In this document: positions 1 through 7,542 of the stretch, piece by piece
Layout of the letters: the number at the start of each line of letters is the position of its first letter
Position numbering within the stretch: the stretch's first letter is position 1
Assembly: GCA_017523925.1 (NCBI GenBank)
Contig: JAFWVQ010000046.1
Coordinates: 1-42,031, forward strand
Length of the DNA: 42,031 nucleotides
Reading direction: 5' to 3'
Origin: Clostridia bacterium
GTDB taxonomy: Bacteria; Bacillota; Clostridia; Christensenellales; CAG-138
Notes under the pieces: generated by a model
Told to the model about the DNA's origin: nothing
Seen by the model: only the letters and a program-made list of their open reading frames with translations
Database searches by the model: none
Program-made: the position numbers and the translations under genes

Positions 1-104
1 AACTGATCGAGTACCTTGACTACTACAATAACCGCCGTATTAAAGCTAAGCTAAAGGGCTTACCTCCTGCTGTTCACAGGAAGCAAGCCCTCGAAGCTGC
101 CTGA
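1..104 (+). CDS. IS3-family transposase (OrfB, DDE integrase), C-terminal end only
   Basis: The frame starting at base 3 reads LIEYLDYYNNRRIKAKLKG and continues to a TGA at 102-104. The block YxxYYNxxRIKxxLKGLPP is the typical C-terminal tail of IS3-family OrfB integrases of the IS150 type, which cut and join the element ends using a DDE triad. The catalytic residues lie upstream of the window. Only about 33 residues are visible, so activity cannot be assessed. Confidence 0.85.
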   Translation, partial: LIEYLDYYNNRRIKAKLKGLPPAVHRKQALEAA

Positions 105-115
105 TTTAATTCTTT

Positions 116-140
116 TGTCTAACTTTTTGGGTTCAGATCA
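116..140. repeat. IS3-family right terminal inverted repeat
   Basis: On the minus strand this segment begins TGATCTGAACCCAAAAAG and continues GTTAGACA, which fits the usual ends of IS150-type IS3 elements. It begins 11 bases after the transposase stop, the expected place for the right end. It marks the junction between the insertion sequence and the host DNA. Confidence 0.75.
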
Positions 141-179
141 ACTTTTTCTCGAAAGGGCTTTTTCTTTATCCGAATTTCC

Positions 180-2453
180 TTACTCCTGCGCTTTAAGCGC
201 CTCGACCATATCTATCTTTTTATTCTTGCGCGCTATCCTAAGCCCGACGGCGAGCGAAACGCCGAAAACGAGCGCGATGCTTATGATGAACGAGAACGTT
301 GAAACGCTGATTCGCAATTCATATTCCTTTGCGAGCTTGACGATGAGGAATTTGAGCACGCCCAGCGCGGCGGGGATGCCGATGATAATGCCCGCAACGG
401 TCAGAAGCATATTCTGCCCGATCAAAAGCTTGCCGATCTTTTTATCCTTGAAGCCGATGACCTTCAGCGTTGCCATCTCGCGGAAGCGCTCGGTGTAGCT
501 CATAACGCCCAGATCGTACAGCACCACCACGCCGAGCACGGCGGCGGCGATGATCAGAAGCCAGATCATAACGGTCATTATCTTCATAAAGGTGTCGAAC
601 GAATCGATGATGCTCTTCTTGGTTTGTGTGTTGAGTATGCTTTCGCTCGGCTCGATCTCGGTTTGCTTCGAATAAAGCGTGTTTATCCTGTACTCAAGGC
701 CGAGCTTTTCGGCGGCCTCCTCGCTCAAGGCTATGCTCTCGCTCAGCGAACGCACAAGCCCGGCGACCTTGACGTTATAGCTCTCGCTCGTGCCGAACGG
801 GGAAAAGCTGAAGCTGTCGCCGACTTCGAGCCAGTGATCCTTCGCGATGCGCTCGCAGATAAGCGCGCCTTCATCCGGCAGCGCGGTGAACCCGTCCTTT
901 TCGCCGATGAAGCGCAGCGTGTCGTTCTTGATGCTGTAAACCTCCAGCGCGTAGGACTCGCCGTTCACCTGAACGCTCGAAGCCGCGCAGGTATCGGCGG
1001 CGTATTTTTCCGCGATCCGCCGCGCTTCGTCGTTCGTCACGGTCTCTGAATCGAGGTTTATCCGCAGCTCGTAGCGGATCGCCTTCTCGTAGAAGGAGTC
1101 CATGAACTCGTTCATCGTGTCCTGCATGCCGAGCGCGGCAAGAATGAGTATCATGCAGCCCGCAACGCCGAAAAGCGTCATGCAGCTTCTCGTCTTGTGC
1201 CTGAAAATGTCGCGAAGATTCCACCTTTCGCCGAAATCCAGCACCTTCCAAAGCCCCGTTTTTTCAAGCGCTATGCTGCGCATCTTCTTCGGCGTGTAGG
1301 GGCGAAGCGCGTCGGCGGCCGTGCCGTGAAGCATCTTGCGGACCGACAGAAAGCCTATCAGAACGAGCAGAAGGTTTATGACGATGAGCACCACCCAGAC
1401 GAACGGCGGCGCGGAGAGCTTCCACGACGGCATATCGAGATAGGTCCCCATTGCGCCGTTCGGGTTCATTATGAACCAGCCGAGCAGCCACCCGAGCAGC
1501 AGCCCGAAGAAGGTTCCGATAAGCCCGATCGCAAGCGCGTAGAATGAGTAGTGGCGAAGGATGCGCCTGTCCTTGAAGCCGAGGGATTTCAGCGTTCCGA
1601 TCTGCGTTTTTTCAGCGGCGCAGAGGCGGTGCATCGTCGTTACCATCGTCAAAACCGCGATCGCAAGGAACAGCACGGGCAGGATAAGCCCCATCGTTTT
1701 GCCCTCCTCGCTCTCGCCCATCGCCTCGGAATACTGGATGGTATCTTCCTTTCCGATAACGAGTAGCGTTTCGCCGAGCGCTTCATCCGCTTTTTTTGCA
1801 AAGTCCTTTTTATCAATCCCTGTAAGCGCGTTTATATTCGTGTAAAACTCCGCGCCGAAGGCTTTTTTGAGCAGGGCGGGGGAGGCGTAGCCAAAGCCGT
1901 AGGTGCTGTAATCGGGCATGAGCTGCGTCACGTCCGGAACGCAGATAAGGTATTCGCCCGCCTTTACGAGCCCGCGCACCTCGCAGTCTATCTCAAGGTT
2001 TTTGTAAACGAGCGTGAGCTTGTCGCCGATGGAAAAAGCGTTTTCCTTCGCGTACCTGTCCGAGAGCCAGAGCCCGCTTTCATCCGCTTCGTCATAAGCT
2101 TCGCCCTCCGTCACGAGGAAGCCCGAGACCGCGAAATTCTCGGTGAAGTTCAGCGCGATAACGTCCGAGCTCTCCTTCTCAAGCGTGTTCACGGCAAGAA
2201 AGCGGCTTACTTCGTCCACACCGTCCATTGCGGCGATCTTCTCCGCTTCCTCCTTGGAAAAGCCGCTCTCGCGCACGATGCGCATATCGGCAAAGCCGGT
2301 ATCCTTGAGGAAGGAAAGCGTGTCGTTTTCAAGCGAAAACCATTCGACGTTGAAGCCTACGAAGGTGCCGATGCCGATGGCGATCATTATCACCATCGAG
2401 ATGAACTGCGCACGGTAAACGCCGAGCGTGCGCCAAAGCTTTCTAAGCAGCAT
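180..2453 (-). CDS. ABC transporter permease, FtsX/MacB type (two FtsX domains)
   Basis: This 757-residue membrane subunit pairs with the ATPase encoded immediately upstream; the ATPase stop codon directly abuts this ATG. It has one N-terminal membrane segment (about 14-34) and a large extracytoplasmic domain. A first FtsX core has three segments (about 257-280, 303-325, 350-370). A further segment near 425-442 is followed by a second external domain, and a final FtsX core of three segments closes the protein (about 635-745). The motifs TLKSLGFKDRRI and TLKVIGFKDKKI occur at equivalent places in the two halves, as in tandem FtsX permeases. Such permeases usually export peptides or antibiotics, or move lipoproteins mechanically; the substrate cannot be read from sequence. 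The unit is controlled from the promoter and palindrome near 3202-3249. Confidence 0.9.
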   Translation of the reverse strand: MLLRKLWRTLGVYRAQFISMVIMIAIGIGTFVGFNVEWFSLENDTLSFLKDTGFADMRIVRESGFSKEEAEKIAAMDGVDEVSRFLAVNTLEKESSDVIALNFTENFAVSGFLVTEGEAYDEADESGLWLSDRYAKENAFSIGDKLTLVYKNLEIDCEVRGLVKAGEYLICVPDVTQLMPDYSTYGFGYASPALLKKAFGAEFYTNINALTGIDKKDFAKKADEALGETLLVIGKEDTIQYSEAMGESEEGKTMGLILPVLFLAIAVLTMVTTMHRLCAAEKTQIGTLKSLGFKDRRILRHYSFYALAIGLIGTFFGLLLGWLLGWFIMNPNGAMGTYLDMPSWKLSAPPFVWVVLIVINLLLVLIGFLSVRKMLHGTAADALRPYTPKKMRSIALEKTGLWKVLDFGERWNLRDIFRHKTRSCMTLFGVAGCMILILAALGMQDTMNEFMDSFYEKAIRYELRINLDSETVTNDEARRIAEKYAADTCAASSVQVNGESYALEVYSIKNDTLRFIGEKDGFTALPDEGALICERIAKDHWLEVGDSFSFSPFGTSESYNVKVAGLVRSLSESIALSEEAAEKLGLEYRINTLYSKQTEIEPSESILNTQTKKSIIDSFDTFMKIMTVMIWLLIIAAAVLGVVVLYDLGVMSYTERFREMATLKVIGFKDKKIGKLLIGQNMLLTVAGIIIGIPAALGVLKFLIVKLAKEYELRISVSTFSFIISIALVFGVSLAVGLRIARKNKKIDMVEALKAQE

Positions 2454-3155
2454 TTACCATTCCACCTCCTCCACCGGGATCGGCGCCGGATTATCCTCGA
2501 AGGAAACGATTTTGCCGTTTTTAACGCGCACCACGGTGTCCGCGATCTTCGCGATATTCTGGTTATGCGTAACGATCACGATCGTTTTGCCGTACTGCTT
2601 CGCCATATCCATCAAAACGCGCAGCACCATAGCGCCCGTTTCCTGATCGAGCGCGCCTGTCGGTTCATCGCATAAGAGGATCTCGGGGTTCTTTGCAAGC
2701 GCACGCGCGATCGAAACGCGCTGCTGCTCGCCGCCCGAAAGCTCCGATGGGAACTTCTTCATATGATCCGCAAGCCCAACGGAAGCAAGCATCTCTTCGG
2801 GATCGAGCGCGTTCTTCGCGATCTCCCGAACGAGCGCCACGTTTTCATAGACCGTCAGCGTTGGGATAAGGTTGTAGGATTGGAAAACGAAGCCCACCTT
2901 CTCTGCGCGGTACTCCGCAAGCTGATCCGCCGTCAGATGCGAGATGTCCCCGCCGTCCACCACGATCCTGCCGCTCGTGGGGCTGTCGAGCCCGCCGAGA
3001 AGGTTCAGCATCGTGCTCTTGCCCGCGCCGCTTGGCCCGAGTATGACGATCAGCTTGCCTTTTTCAAGCGCAAGATCAACTTTATCGAGCGCTCTTTGCT
3101 CGTGGTCGCCCACCTTGTAAACGCGGCTCACCGCGTTGAATTCAACTATTTTCAT
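2454..3155 (-). CDS. ABC transporter ATP-binding protein, LolD/MacB family
   Basis: This 233-residue ATPase energises the adjacent FtsX-type permease. Walker A is GPSGAGKST (40-48), the Q-loop glutamine is at 92, the signature is LSGGE (139-143), Walker B is [12 protein letters not shown] (159-170) and the H-loop histidine is at 197. The motif order and length are those of the LolD/MacB/SalX subfamily. The ribosome binding site is AGGAGG five bases before the ATG. A sigma-A promoter and the palindrome TAGTTAGC-CTCT-GCTAACTA lie just upstream, so this gene leads a two-gene operon probably under repressor control. The substrate is unknown. Confidence 0.93.
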   Translation of the reverse strand: MKIVEFNAVSRVYKVGDHEQRALDKVDLALEKGKLIVILGPSGAGKSTMLNLLGGLDSPTSGRIVVDGGDISHLTADQLAEYRAEKVGFVFQSYNLIPTLTVYENVALVREIAKNALDPEEMLASVGLADHMKKFPSELSGGEQQRVSIARALAKNPEILLCDEPTGALDQETGAMVLRVLMDMAKQYGKTIVIVTHNQNIAKIADTVVRVKNGKIVSFEDNPAPIPVEEVEW

Positions 3156-3201
3156 AACTGCCTCCTGATAAAATACGATAGCGAAACCGCTTTTTTCGGC
3201 T

Positions 3202-3221
3202 TAGTTAGCCTCTGCTAACTA
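3202..3221. promoter_or_regulatory. Operator palindrome A (RGTTAGC-N4-GCTAACY family)
   Basis: TAGTTAGCCTCTGCTAACTA is a palindrome with 8-base arms and a 4-base centre. It starts on the last base of the -10 element of the ABC operon promoter and covers the expected transcription start. The same 7-4-7 arrangement recurs at 4765-4782 and 5743-5760, each time against a promoter. The position suits a repressor; the protein that binds it is not identified. Confidence 0.8.
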
Positions 3222-3249
3222 TATTAGCACCGCAATCGCCGCTTTGCAA
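3221..3249 (-). promoter_or_regulatory. Sigma-A promoter of the ABC exporter operon
   Basis: On the minus strand, the -35 TTGCAA (3244-3249) is followed by a 17-base spacer and the -10 TAATAT (3221-3226). The -10 abuts operator palindrome A. Confidence 0.75.
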
Positions 3250-3314
3250 TAGCGAGTGCAAGATCTTATAGATAAAGGTCAAGAAACTATAATAAAGACC
3301 GCTCCGATAAGCAC

Positions 3315-3339
3315 GAAAAGAGCCGCGCGGACTCTTTTC
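3315..3339 (-). terminator. Possible terminator after the flavodoxin gene
   Basis: An inverted repeat GAAAAGAG / CTCTTTTC with a 9-base GC-rich loop lies 60 bases past the flavodoxin stop. The only T-run is inside the descending stem and no long U tail follows, so the call is moderate. It separates the flavodoxin operon from the ABC operon promoter. Confidence 0.4.
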
Positions 3340-3399
3340 ATGAAGGAGGGTATATATGGATAATTGAAAAAGCTTTCTCAGGCTTCCTCGCTTATGGGC

Positions 3400-3825
3400 T
3401 TATCTTGAAAGCTCCGCGCCGAGAGCGTTCAGGCTTTTCACCGCGTCCGCATCGGGCTCGCCGGCGCAGATAACGGGCTCGCAGGCAAGCTGTGCGCCGA
3501 GCGCATTGCAGCTCTCCTCCCAGGTGCGCATCCATTCGCCGTCGCCCCAGCCGTAGGAGCCGAAAAGCGCGATCCTTTTGCCGGAAAGCTTGCTCTTCAC
3601 GCCTTCAAACATCGGCGCAAACTCGCTCTCCTCCAGCTCCTCGCTGCCCATAGAGGGGCAGCCGAACGCCACCGCGTCGAATTCGTCCATCCTATCGGCG
3701 TTGAAATCGCCGCATACGATCAGCTCCGCCGCAGCTCCCGCCGCGTTCGCGCCGTCAATAACGGCATTCGCCATGGCCTCGGTGTTTCCGGTGCCGCTCC
3801 AATAAACAACTGCTATCTTACTCAT
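3400..3825 (-). CDS. Flavodoxin
   Basis: This 141-residue FMN-binding electron carrier is the normal length for short-chain flavodoxins. The phosphate-binding loop SGTGNTEAM is at 10-18. The FMN-contacting loops are around FGCPSMGSEELEE (residues 54-66) and FGSYGWGDGEWM. Flavodoxins replace ferredoxin as a low-potential carrier, classically when iron is short. It is the third gene of an operon with DUF2325 and DUF3793 proteins, 27 bases after the latter, with a good ribosome binding site (AAGGAG). In this operon it probably serves the same stress or metal response as its partners; that is inference from context. Confidence 0.92.
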   Translation of the reverse strand: MSKIAVVYWSGTGNTEAMANAVIDGANAAGAAAELIVCGDFNADRMDEFDAVAFGCPSMGSEELEESEFAPMFEGVKSKLSGKRIALFGSYGWGDGEWMRTWEESCNALGAQLACEPVICAGEPDADAVKSLNALGAELSR

Positions 3826-3852
3826 TTTTATTCTCTCCTTTTTCTTTTCTTT

Positions 3853-4416
3853 TTATATGGCAGCGCCGCAGGCGACCGTCAGCCGCTCGAGCGTTATCCC
3901 CTCGTTAAAACACCGCTTATAGACCTCGGTGCATTTTTGAAACCTTGCAAAGAGCCGCTTTTTCTCGGCCTCGTTTGTGTAAACGCGCCAGCAGCCCGTG
4001 CATTTGCAGCCCTCCTTGGGGCCCTTGATAAAGCATTTCACGTCGTCGGGCGCATAGCCGAGAAAAAGCCCGATCTCATGCGGAAAATCCCCGCCCTGCC
4101 TGAGCTTTTCCATCAGCCTTCCAATGCATCTGCCGCAGGAGGCGCAGTCGTAGCCGCGCTCAGAAAGAAGCTGCCTTGAGGTCGGGTCGCAAAGATCGCT
4201 CTTGAGCTTTTCGGGGCGGTAAACGTAGATCAGCGCACGCTCCTCGCCGTACCGTATCGGCATAAGGCGCAGGCCCTTCTTGCCCAGCCTCTTGTTGAAT
4301 GCGCGAATAGCTCCGTTCAGCGCATGCCTGTCCTCATAGCGGCAGTTGAACATATTCGCGGTCTTCAGCCCCGCAAGCGTTGGCGCGCAGTGCCGAATAA
4401 GCAGCTCCTCGCTCAT
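3853..4416 (-). CDS. DUF3793 family protein
   Basis: The product has 187 residues. The start chosen is the ATG at 4416, because AAAGGAGG lies 8-9 bases before it; the longer frame from 4449 would run through this ribosome binding site. The sequence fits the DUF3793 family: an N-terminal segment rich in basic residues, a CASCGRC cysteine cluster near the middle, the HEIGLFLGYAPDDVKCFI block, and then CKCTGCWRVY followed by a charged helix. The conserved cysteines suggest metal or redox chemistry, but no function is established. It lies between a DUF2325 gene and a flavodoxin gene, an arrangement I associate with iron-related loci in Clostridia. Confidence 0.85.
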   Translation of the reverse strand: MSEELLIRHCAPTLAGLKTANMFNCRYEDRHALNGAIRAFNKRLGKKGLRLMPIRYGEERALIYVYRPEKLKSDLCDPTSRQLLSERGYDCASCGRCIGRLMEKLRQGGDFPHEIGLFLGYAPDDVKCFIKGPKEGCKCTGCWRVYTNEAEKKRLFARFQKCTEVYKRCFNEGITLERLTVACGAAI

Positions 4417-4452
4417 CGGTTTTTCCTCCTTTCGCCCGAAATCATCCAAGCA

Positions 4453-4731
4453 TCAGCACGTATGCGCTTCAAGTATCCCGCGAAGCGCCGCCATCGAGCT
4501 TGAATGCGAGCGCGCAACCTTGGTGGCGCTCGACTTTATCTCGCTCAAGGCGCATTTGACCATCTTGTGGCTAACGGTGCTTGTGAAAAGCACCAGAAGA
4601 TCGGGCGAGCCGATGCTCTTTAATGCCGTCGTCATCTTGGGGTAGATCTTCGCCTTGAAATTGTATTCGCGGCAAAGCTCGCTGTACTGCCTCGTCATGC
4701 ATTCGTTGCCGCCGACTATTACTACGCTCAT
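4453..4731 (-). CDS. DUF2325 domain protein
   Basis: This 92-residue protein is the first gene of the DUF2325-DUF3793-flavodoxin operon. It has the DUF2325 pattern: an opening strand VVIVGGNE, then the hydrophobic strand DLLVLFTSTVSH and a closing block ATKVARSHSSSMAALRGIL with a conserved serine-rich loop. The family has a Rossmann-like fold and no settled function. The ribosome binding site is weak (GGACGG). An extended -10 promoter and operator palindrome B lie 34-66 bases upstream, so the whole operon is probably repressed together with the ABC exporter and the AraC gene. Confidence 0.82.
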   Translation of the reverse strand: MSVVIVGGNECMTRQYSELCREYNFKAKIYPKMTTALKSIGSPDLLVLFTSTVSHKMVKCALSEIKSSATKVARSHSSSMAALRGILEAHTC

Positions 4732-4764
4732 ATCGTCCGTCCTATATCTTAGTGGTTTGCTATG

Positions 4765-4782
4765 AGTTAGCAGGTGCTAACT
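4765..4782. promoter_or_regulatory. Operator palindrome B (RGTTAGC-N4-GCTAACY family)
   Basis: AGTTAGC-AGGT-GCTAACT is an 18-base palindrome 9 bases downstream of the -10 of the DUF2325 operon promoter, covering the expected start of transcription. Its arms match those of palindrome A exactly over 7 bases, while the 4-base centre differs, as expected for a protein-binding site. Confidence 0.8.
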
Positions 4783-4791
4783 ACAAGCGGC

Positions 4792-4797
4792 ATTATA
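4792..4797 (-). promoter_or_regulatory. Extended -10 promoter of the DUF2325-DUF3793-flavodoxin operon
   Basis: On the minus strand, TGC-TATAAT gives a perfect -10 hexamer with the TGn extension. No good -35 lies at 17 bases, which fits an extended -10 promoter. Operator B follows directly. Confidence 0.65.
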
Positions 4798-4915
4798 GCA
4801 TGCACGGCTTGAAAATGCTACCGTTATTATGCACAGTATCTATAAAATCTTGCTGCATGCGTTTTGCCCTATCGGCGCTTGAAATGCTGAAAATGCCTTG
4901 GTATGCTTTTTATGC

Positions 4916-5659
4916 TCATTCCTCCGCTTTGGGCGCCTCGCAAAGCCCGATCGCGCCGCGCCTGATTTGCGCGCTTGCCTGCGCTCTGTACGCCGCAGGC
5001 GCCTGTCCGATGCATTTTTTGAAAACGGTCGAAAAATAGTTCGGCGTGGAAAAGCCGCAGCGCTCCGAGACCTCGTCTATCGAGATCCTGCTTGAGCGAA
5101 GCAGCCTGCACGCAAGCGCCATGCGTTCATCGCGCACGTAGTCGCAGAAGGTCATTCCGGCTGCGGCAGAGAAGGTACGGCTCAGATAGCTCGGGCTTAT
5201 GTTTATCGCGGCGGAAACCGATTCAAGCGTCAGCTTATCCGAAATATGCTCCCTGATATGGTTCCGCGCGCGCTCGAGATGATCGCATTCGCTTTGAAAG
5301 GCGGCATATGCGCGGCGATACGAGCGCAAGATGCCAATGCCGGCCGCCGCCACGTCCTCGCGCGAACGGAAAACGCCCGAGCGGATGCTCGCCCTGTTTT
5401 TGTGGCAGCACTCGGCAAAGCTTGCGCGGATGCAGAACTGATAATGATCGTACAGCGCATGGTTCAGCGAATCGAGCATGATCGCGCCGTCCTCACTAGC
5501 GAAAAGCCCGTGCGAAAGCGCGGCCGCCTCCTTAACGCGCTCGGTGAAGAGCGCGGCGGCTGCCTCCTCGCCGTCGTGCATCAGCGCCTCGCAGATCGAG
5601 CGCATATTGTAGATAAGCTCAAGCTTTTCGGTATTCAACTTGTTCGCCTCGCCATGCAT
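4916..5659 (-). CDS. AraC family transcriptional regulator
   Basis: The product has 247 residues from the ATG at 5659. The longer frame to 5797 is rejected because it would overlap the promoter and operator C; AAAGG lies about 10 bases before the chosen ATG. The C-terminal hundred residues form the double helix-turn-helix of the AraC/XylS family (LTLESVSAAINISPSYLSRT and ISIDEVSERCGFSTPNYFST, then FKKCIGQAPAAYR). The N-terminal part contains CIRASFAECC and is not a recognisable cupin; the effector is unknown. The gene is monocistronic and shares the palindrome of the neighbouring operons. AraC activators usually bind asymmetric sites, so this protein is probably a target of the palindrome-binding regulator rather than its reader. 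Confidence 0.9.
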   Translation of the reverse strand: MHGEANKLNTEKLELIYNMRSICEALMHDGEEAAAALFTERVKEAAALSHGLFASEDGAIMLDSLNHALYDHYQFCIRASFAECCHKNRASIRSGVFRSREDVAAAGIGILRSYRRAYAAFQSECDHLERARNHIREHISDKLTLESVSAAINISPSYLSRTFSAAAGMTFCDYVRDERMALACRLLRSSRISIDEVSERCGFSTPNYFSTVFKKCIGQAPAAYRAQASAQIRRGAIGLCEAPKAEE

Positions 5660-5742
5660 TTTTCGGCCTTTCGTGAGGGATGGTGAATAGCCTTTGCGCG
5701 TTTTGCCTGCTTTTTTACGGAGCGCGCAGCCACCCCATAAGC

Positions 5743-5760
5743 GGTTAGCGGTTGCTAACC
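5743..5760. promoter_or_regulatory. Operator palindrome C (RGTTAGC-N4-GCTAACY family)
   Basis: GGTTAGC-GGTT-GCTAACC is an 18-base palindrome 8 bases downstream of the -10 of the AraC gene promoter. It is the third copy in 2.6 kb with the same arm sequence and spacing. Confidence 0.8.
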
Positions 5761-5768
5761 ATACGCCC

Positions 5769-5797
5769 ATTCTAACACCGCGCGCGGGATTTGTCAA
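5769..5797 (-). promoter_or_regulatory. Sigma-A promoter of the AraC regulator gene
   Basis: On the minus strand, a perfect -35 TTGACA (5792-5797), a 17-base spacer and the -10 TAGAAT (5769-5774). The predicted start falls at operator C, and a leader of roughly 100 bases precedes the ATG at 5659. Confidence 0.8.
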
Positions 5798-5848
5798 CCT
5801 TGGAGCGGCTGCGCCTGCGTGCGATCTTCTTTTTTAGCGCGATTGCTC

Positions 5849-5876
5849 TTGCAAGCGGCGAAAAAATCCGTATAAT
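5849..5876 (+). promoter_or_regulatory. Sigma-A type promoter of the ECF sigma factor operon
   Basis: TTGCAA (5849-5854), a 16-base spacer and a perfect TATAAT (5871-5876), 55 bases before the GTG start of the sigma factor. Confidence 0.6.
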
Positions 5877-5881
5877 TTTCT

Positions 5882-5907
5882 TGTAACGTTTTTGGTCTTT
5901 CTCTATC
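5882..5907 (+). promoter_or_regulatory. Candidate ECF-sigma autoregulatory promoter
   Basis: TGTAACGTTTTTG (from 5882) followed after a spacer by TCTATC (5902-5907) has the AAC-type -35 and short -10 expected of ECF sigma promoters. It lies between the sigma-A promoter and the sigma gene. ECF operons often transcribe themselves, but the match is judged by eye only. Confidence 0.4.
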
Positions 5908-5931
5908 AAATAAACGAAGGGCGGTGAAACT

Positions 5932-6417
5932 GTGGCGGACTTCGAGCGATTGTTCGATGAAAACAGGGAATACGTTTTCAAGTATCTTGTGAAGCTCTGC
6001 TCGAGCTGCGAGCTCGCCGAGGAGCTGACGCAGGAGGCGTTTTTCCGCGCCTACATGAATCTGAACCGCCTGCGGAACGAAGCTTCGGCGCGGACTTGGC
6101 TTTGCAGCATCGCAAAAAACGCCTATTTCGCCCGCCTGAGCGAGCAAAAGCGGCTGATGCCGCTTGACGATACCCTGCCTGCGGACGAGCAGGACGCTGC
6201 GGAGCAGGCTTCAAATAGGCAGCTTTCGCGTGCGGCGCAAAGGGCGCTTCACGCGCTCGAAGAGCCCTATCGCGAGGTGTTCACGCTTGCCGTTTTCGCG
6301 GAGCTGCCGCTCAAGCGGATAAGCGAGCGCTTCGGAAAAAGCGAGAGCTGGGCGCGCGTCACCTTCTACCGCGCAAGAAAAAAACTGATGGAGGAGCTTA
6401 AGGATCATGAACTGTAA
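5932..6417 (+). CDS. RNA polymerase sigma factor, ECF (sigma-70) family
   Basis: This 161-residue protein starts at a GTG preceded by GAAGGGCGG. Region 2, which contacts the polymerase and -10 element, is seen in ELAEELTQEAFFRAYMNLNR and TWLCSIAKNAYF. Region 4, which binds the -35, is in EEPYREVFTLAVFAELPLKR and the following HTH with RARKKLMEEL. There is no region 1 or 3, as usual for ECF factors. The last codons overlap the anti-sigma gene by 11 bases, so the two are translationally coupled. It is likely to control its own operon and unknown envelope genes. Confidence 0.93.
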   Translation: MADFERLFDENREYVFKYLVKLCSSCELAEELTQEAFFRAYMNLNRLRNEASARTWLCSIAKNAYFARLSEQKRLMPLDDTLPADEQDAAEQASNRQLSRAAQRALHALEEPYREVFTLAVFAELPLKRISERFGKSESWARVTFYRARKKLMEELKDHEL

Positions 6418-7066
6418 CGTAATAAAGGACCTTATGCCGCAGTATGCGGACGGCTGCGTGAGCGAAGAAAGCCGCGCGCTCATCGAGGAGCATATCAAAA
6501 GCTGCGAGAGCTGCAAAAGGGAGCTTGGCGAGGTGATCGCGCTTTTCGGCGAAGCGGCCGCCGAGCCGGAAAAAACCGTGCCGGAAAAAATCGAGCAGGA
6601 AAGAAACGTGCAGAGAAAAACCGCGCCGCAAAAAAGCTTTGAGCTGATAAACATCCGCAAAGCCGCGCTCATCCAATCCGCGCTGCTGTACGGCGCATTC
6701 CTTCTGATCGTTCTCGGCGTTTGGCGCGAGGCGTCCACGCCGTCGGGCGCGCTGAACGGGCTTTGGGGCATATCGCTGGTCGTTCCCGCAACGGCGTTTC
6801 TGCTCTCGCTTGTGAATTGGTACTTTGTGCGCTTCTACGCATCGAAAAAGGTGTTTTCTTGCTGCTCCCTCGGTATCTATCTTGCTTTTCTCGCCCTCTG
6901 CTTCATCTGGGCGGCGCTCCACTACGGCTCTGCGCTGAAAAACCTCTTCGCAGGCTCGCCGCTTTCCGCCGCGCTTCCAGTGATCGGCATTCTTCTTGCC
7001 GCCGCGCTCGGCGCGCTTTCGTACCTCGGCTCGGCGAAATACGCCGCGCTTCTCGGGAAGCAATAG
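6407..7066 (+). CDS. Anti-sigma factor with zinc-finger (ZAS) domain, four membrane segments
   Basis: This 219-residue partner of the ECF sigma factor overlaps its gene. The N-terminal anti-sigma domain carries the zinc pattern H29-x3-C33-x2-C36 (EEHIKSCESCK) with an additional cysteine at 3. A charged linker rich in Glu and Lys leads into four hydrophobic segments (about 84-104, 115-140, 148-172, 188-210). It should hold the sigma factor at the membrane until an envelope signal frees it. ZAS proteins respond either to thiol oxidation or to proteolysis; which applies here cannot be seen. Confidence 0.88.
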   Translation: MNCNVIKDLMPQYADGCVSEESRALIEEHIKSCESCKRELGEVIALFGEAAAEPEKTVPEKIEQERNVQRKTAPQKSFELINIRKAALIQSALLYGAFLLIVLGVWREASTPSGALNGLWGISLVVPATAFLLSLVNWYFVRFYASKKVFSCCSLGIYLAFLALCFIWAALHYGSALKNLFAGSPLSAALPVIGILLAAALGALSYLGSAKYAALLGKQ

Positions 7067-7067
7067 C

Positions 7068-7523
7068 ATGAAAAAGCTTATCGCCTTCATTTCATTCGCG
7101 CTCGCGCTTGCTTTGCTCGCTTCATGCGCCTCGTCCGGCTCGTTTTTTCAGGTGCGGGATCCGCGATCGCTGAGGAAGCGCGTATTCGACTACGTTCTCG
7201 AAAACGAAGCCCTCCTTATCGAATGTATCCGCGAAAATACCCTATCTCGGCTCGAAAACAGCGGGATCATCGAGGATATCTATGAGCACGAAACCTGCAT
7301 AGAATTCTCCTGCGGCGCATCTGGCTTCGGGTCGAACACCTCATATTGGGGCTTCTATTATGCGCTTTCGGAGAACGCCGAAACAGCCGTCCGTGCGTTT
7401 TTCGATTACGCGGAGCTGACCGAGAGCGGCAGCGGCCTTGAAATGCGCGAGGAGGTCGGCGATAATTACTTCTACACCGAGAATATAACGGGACGCTTTT
7501 ACTATTATTTTAAAAGGTATTAG
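7068..7523 (+). CDS. Putative lipoprotein of the ECF sigma operon
   Basis: The product has 151 residues. The ATG at 7068 lies one base after the anti-sigma stop and is preferred over the longer frame inside the anti-sigma gene. It begins with a classic lipoprotein signal, MKKLIAFISFALALALLASC, with the lipobox LASC and Cys20 as the lipidated residue. The mature part has no recognised domain; it is rich in Tyr and acidic residues near the end (EEVGDNYFYTENITGRFYYY). Its coupling to the sigma and anti-sigma genes suggests it is a sensor, or an envelope effector of the same stress response. That role is inferred from context only. Confidence 0.75.
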   Translation: MKKLIAFISFALALALLASCASSGSFFQVRDPRSLRKRVFDYVLENEALLIECIRENTLSRLENSGIIEDIYEHETCIEFSCGASGFGSNTSYWGFYYALSENAETAVRAFFDYAELTESGSGLEMREEVGDNYFYTENITGRFYYYFKRY

Positions 7524-7542
7524 CGTTCGGAAAGGGGCAAAT

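Larger units (their letters stand above)
1..140 (+). mobile_element. Right end of an IS3-family insertion sequence (partial)
   Basis: The window opens inside an insertion sequence. It holds the last codons of an IS3-type transposase (stop at 102-104), a short non-coding tail and a terminal inverted repeat ending in GGGTTCAGATCA at 140. The left part lies outside the window, so neither completeness nor a target duplication can be judged. The element ends 39 bases past the stop of the convergent ABC permease gene, so it sits just behind that transcription unit without breaking it. Confidence 0.85.

Noticed and set aside
3340..3366. AAGGAGGG followed by ATGGATAATTGA near 3343-3366
   Set aside because: The apparent ribosome binding site precedes a three-codon frame in the downstream region of the flavodoxin gene, on the opposite strand. 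It is too short to call and there is no promoter before it.
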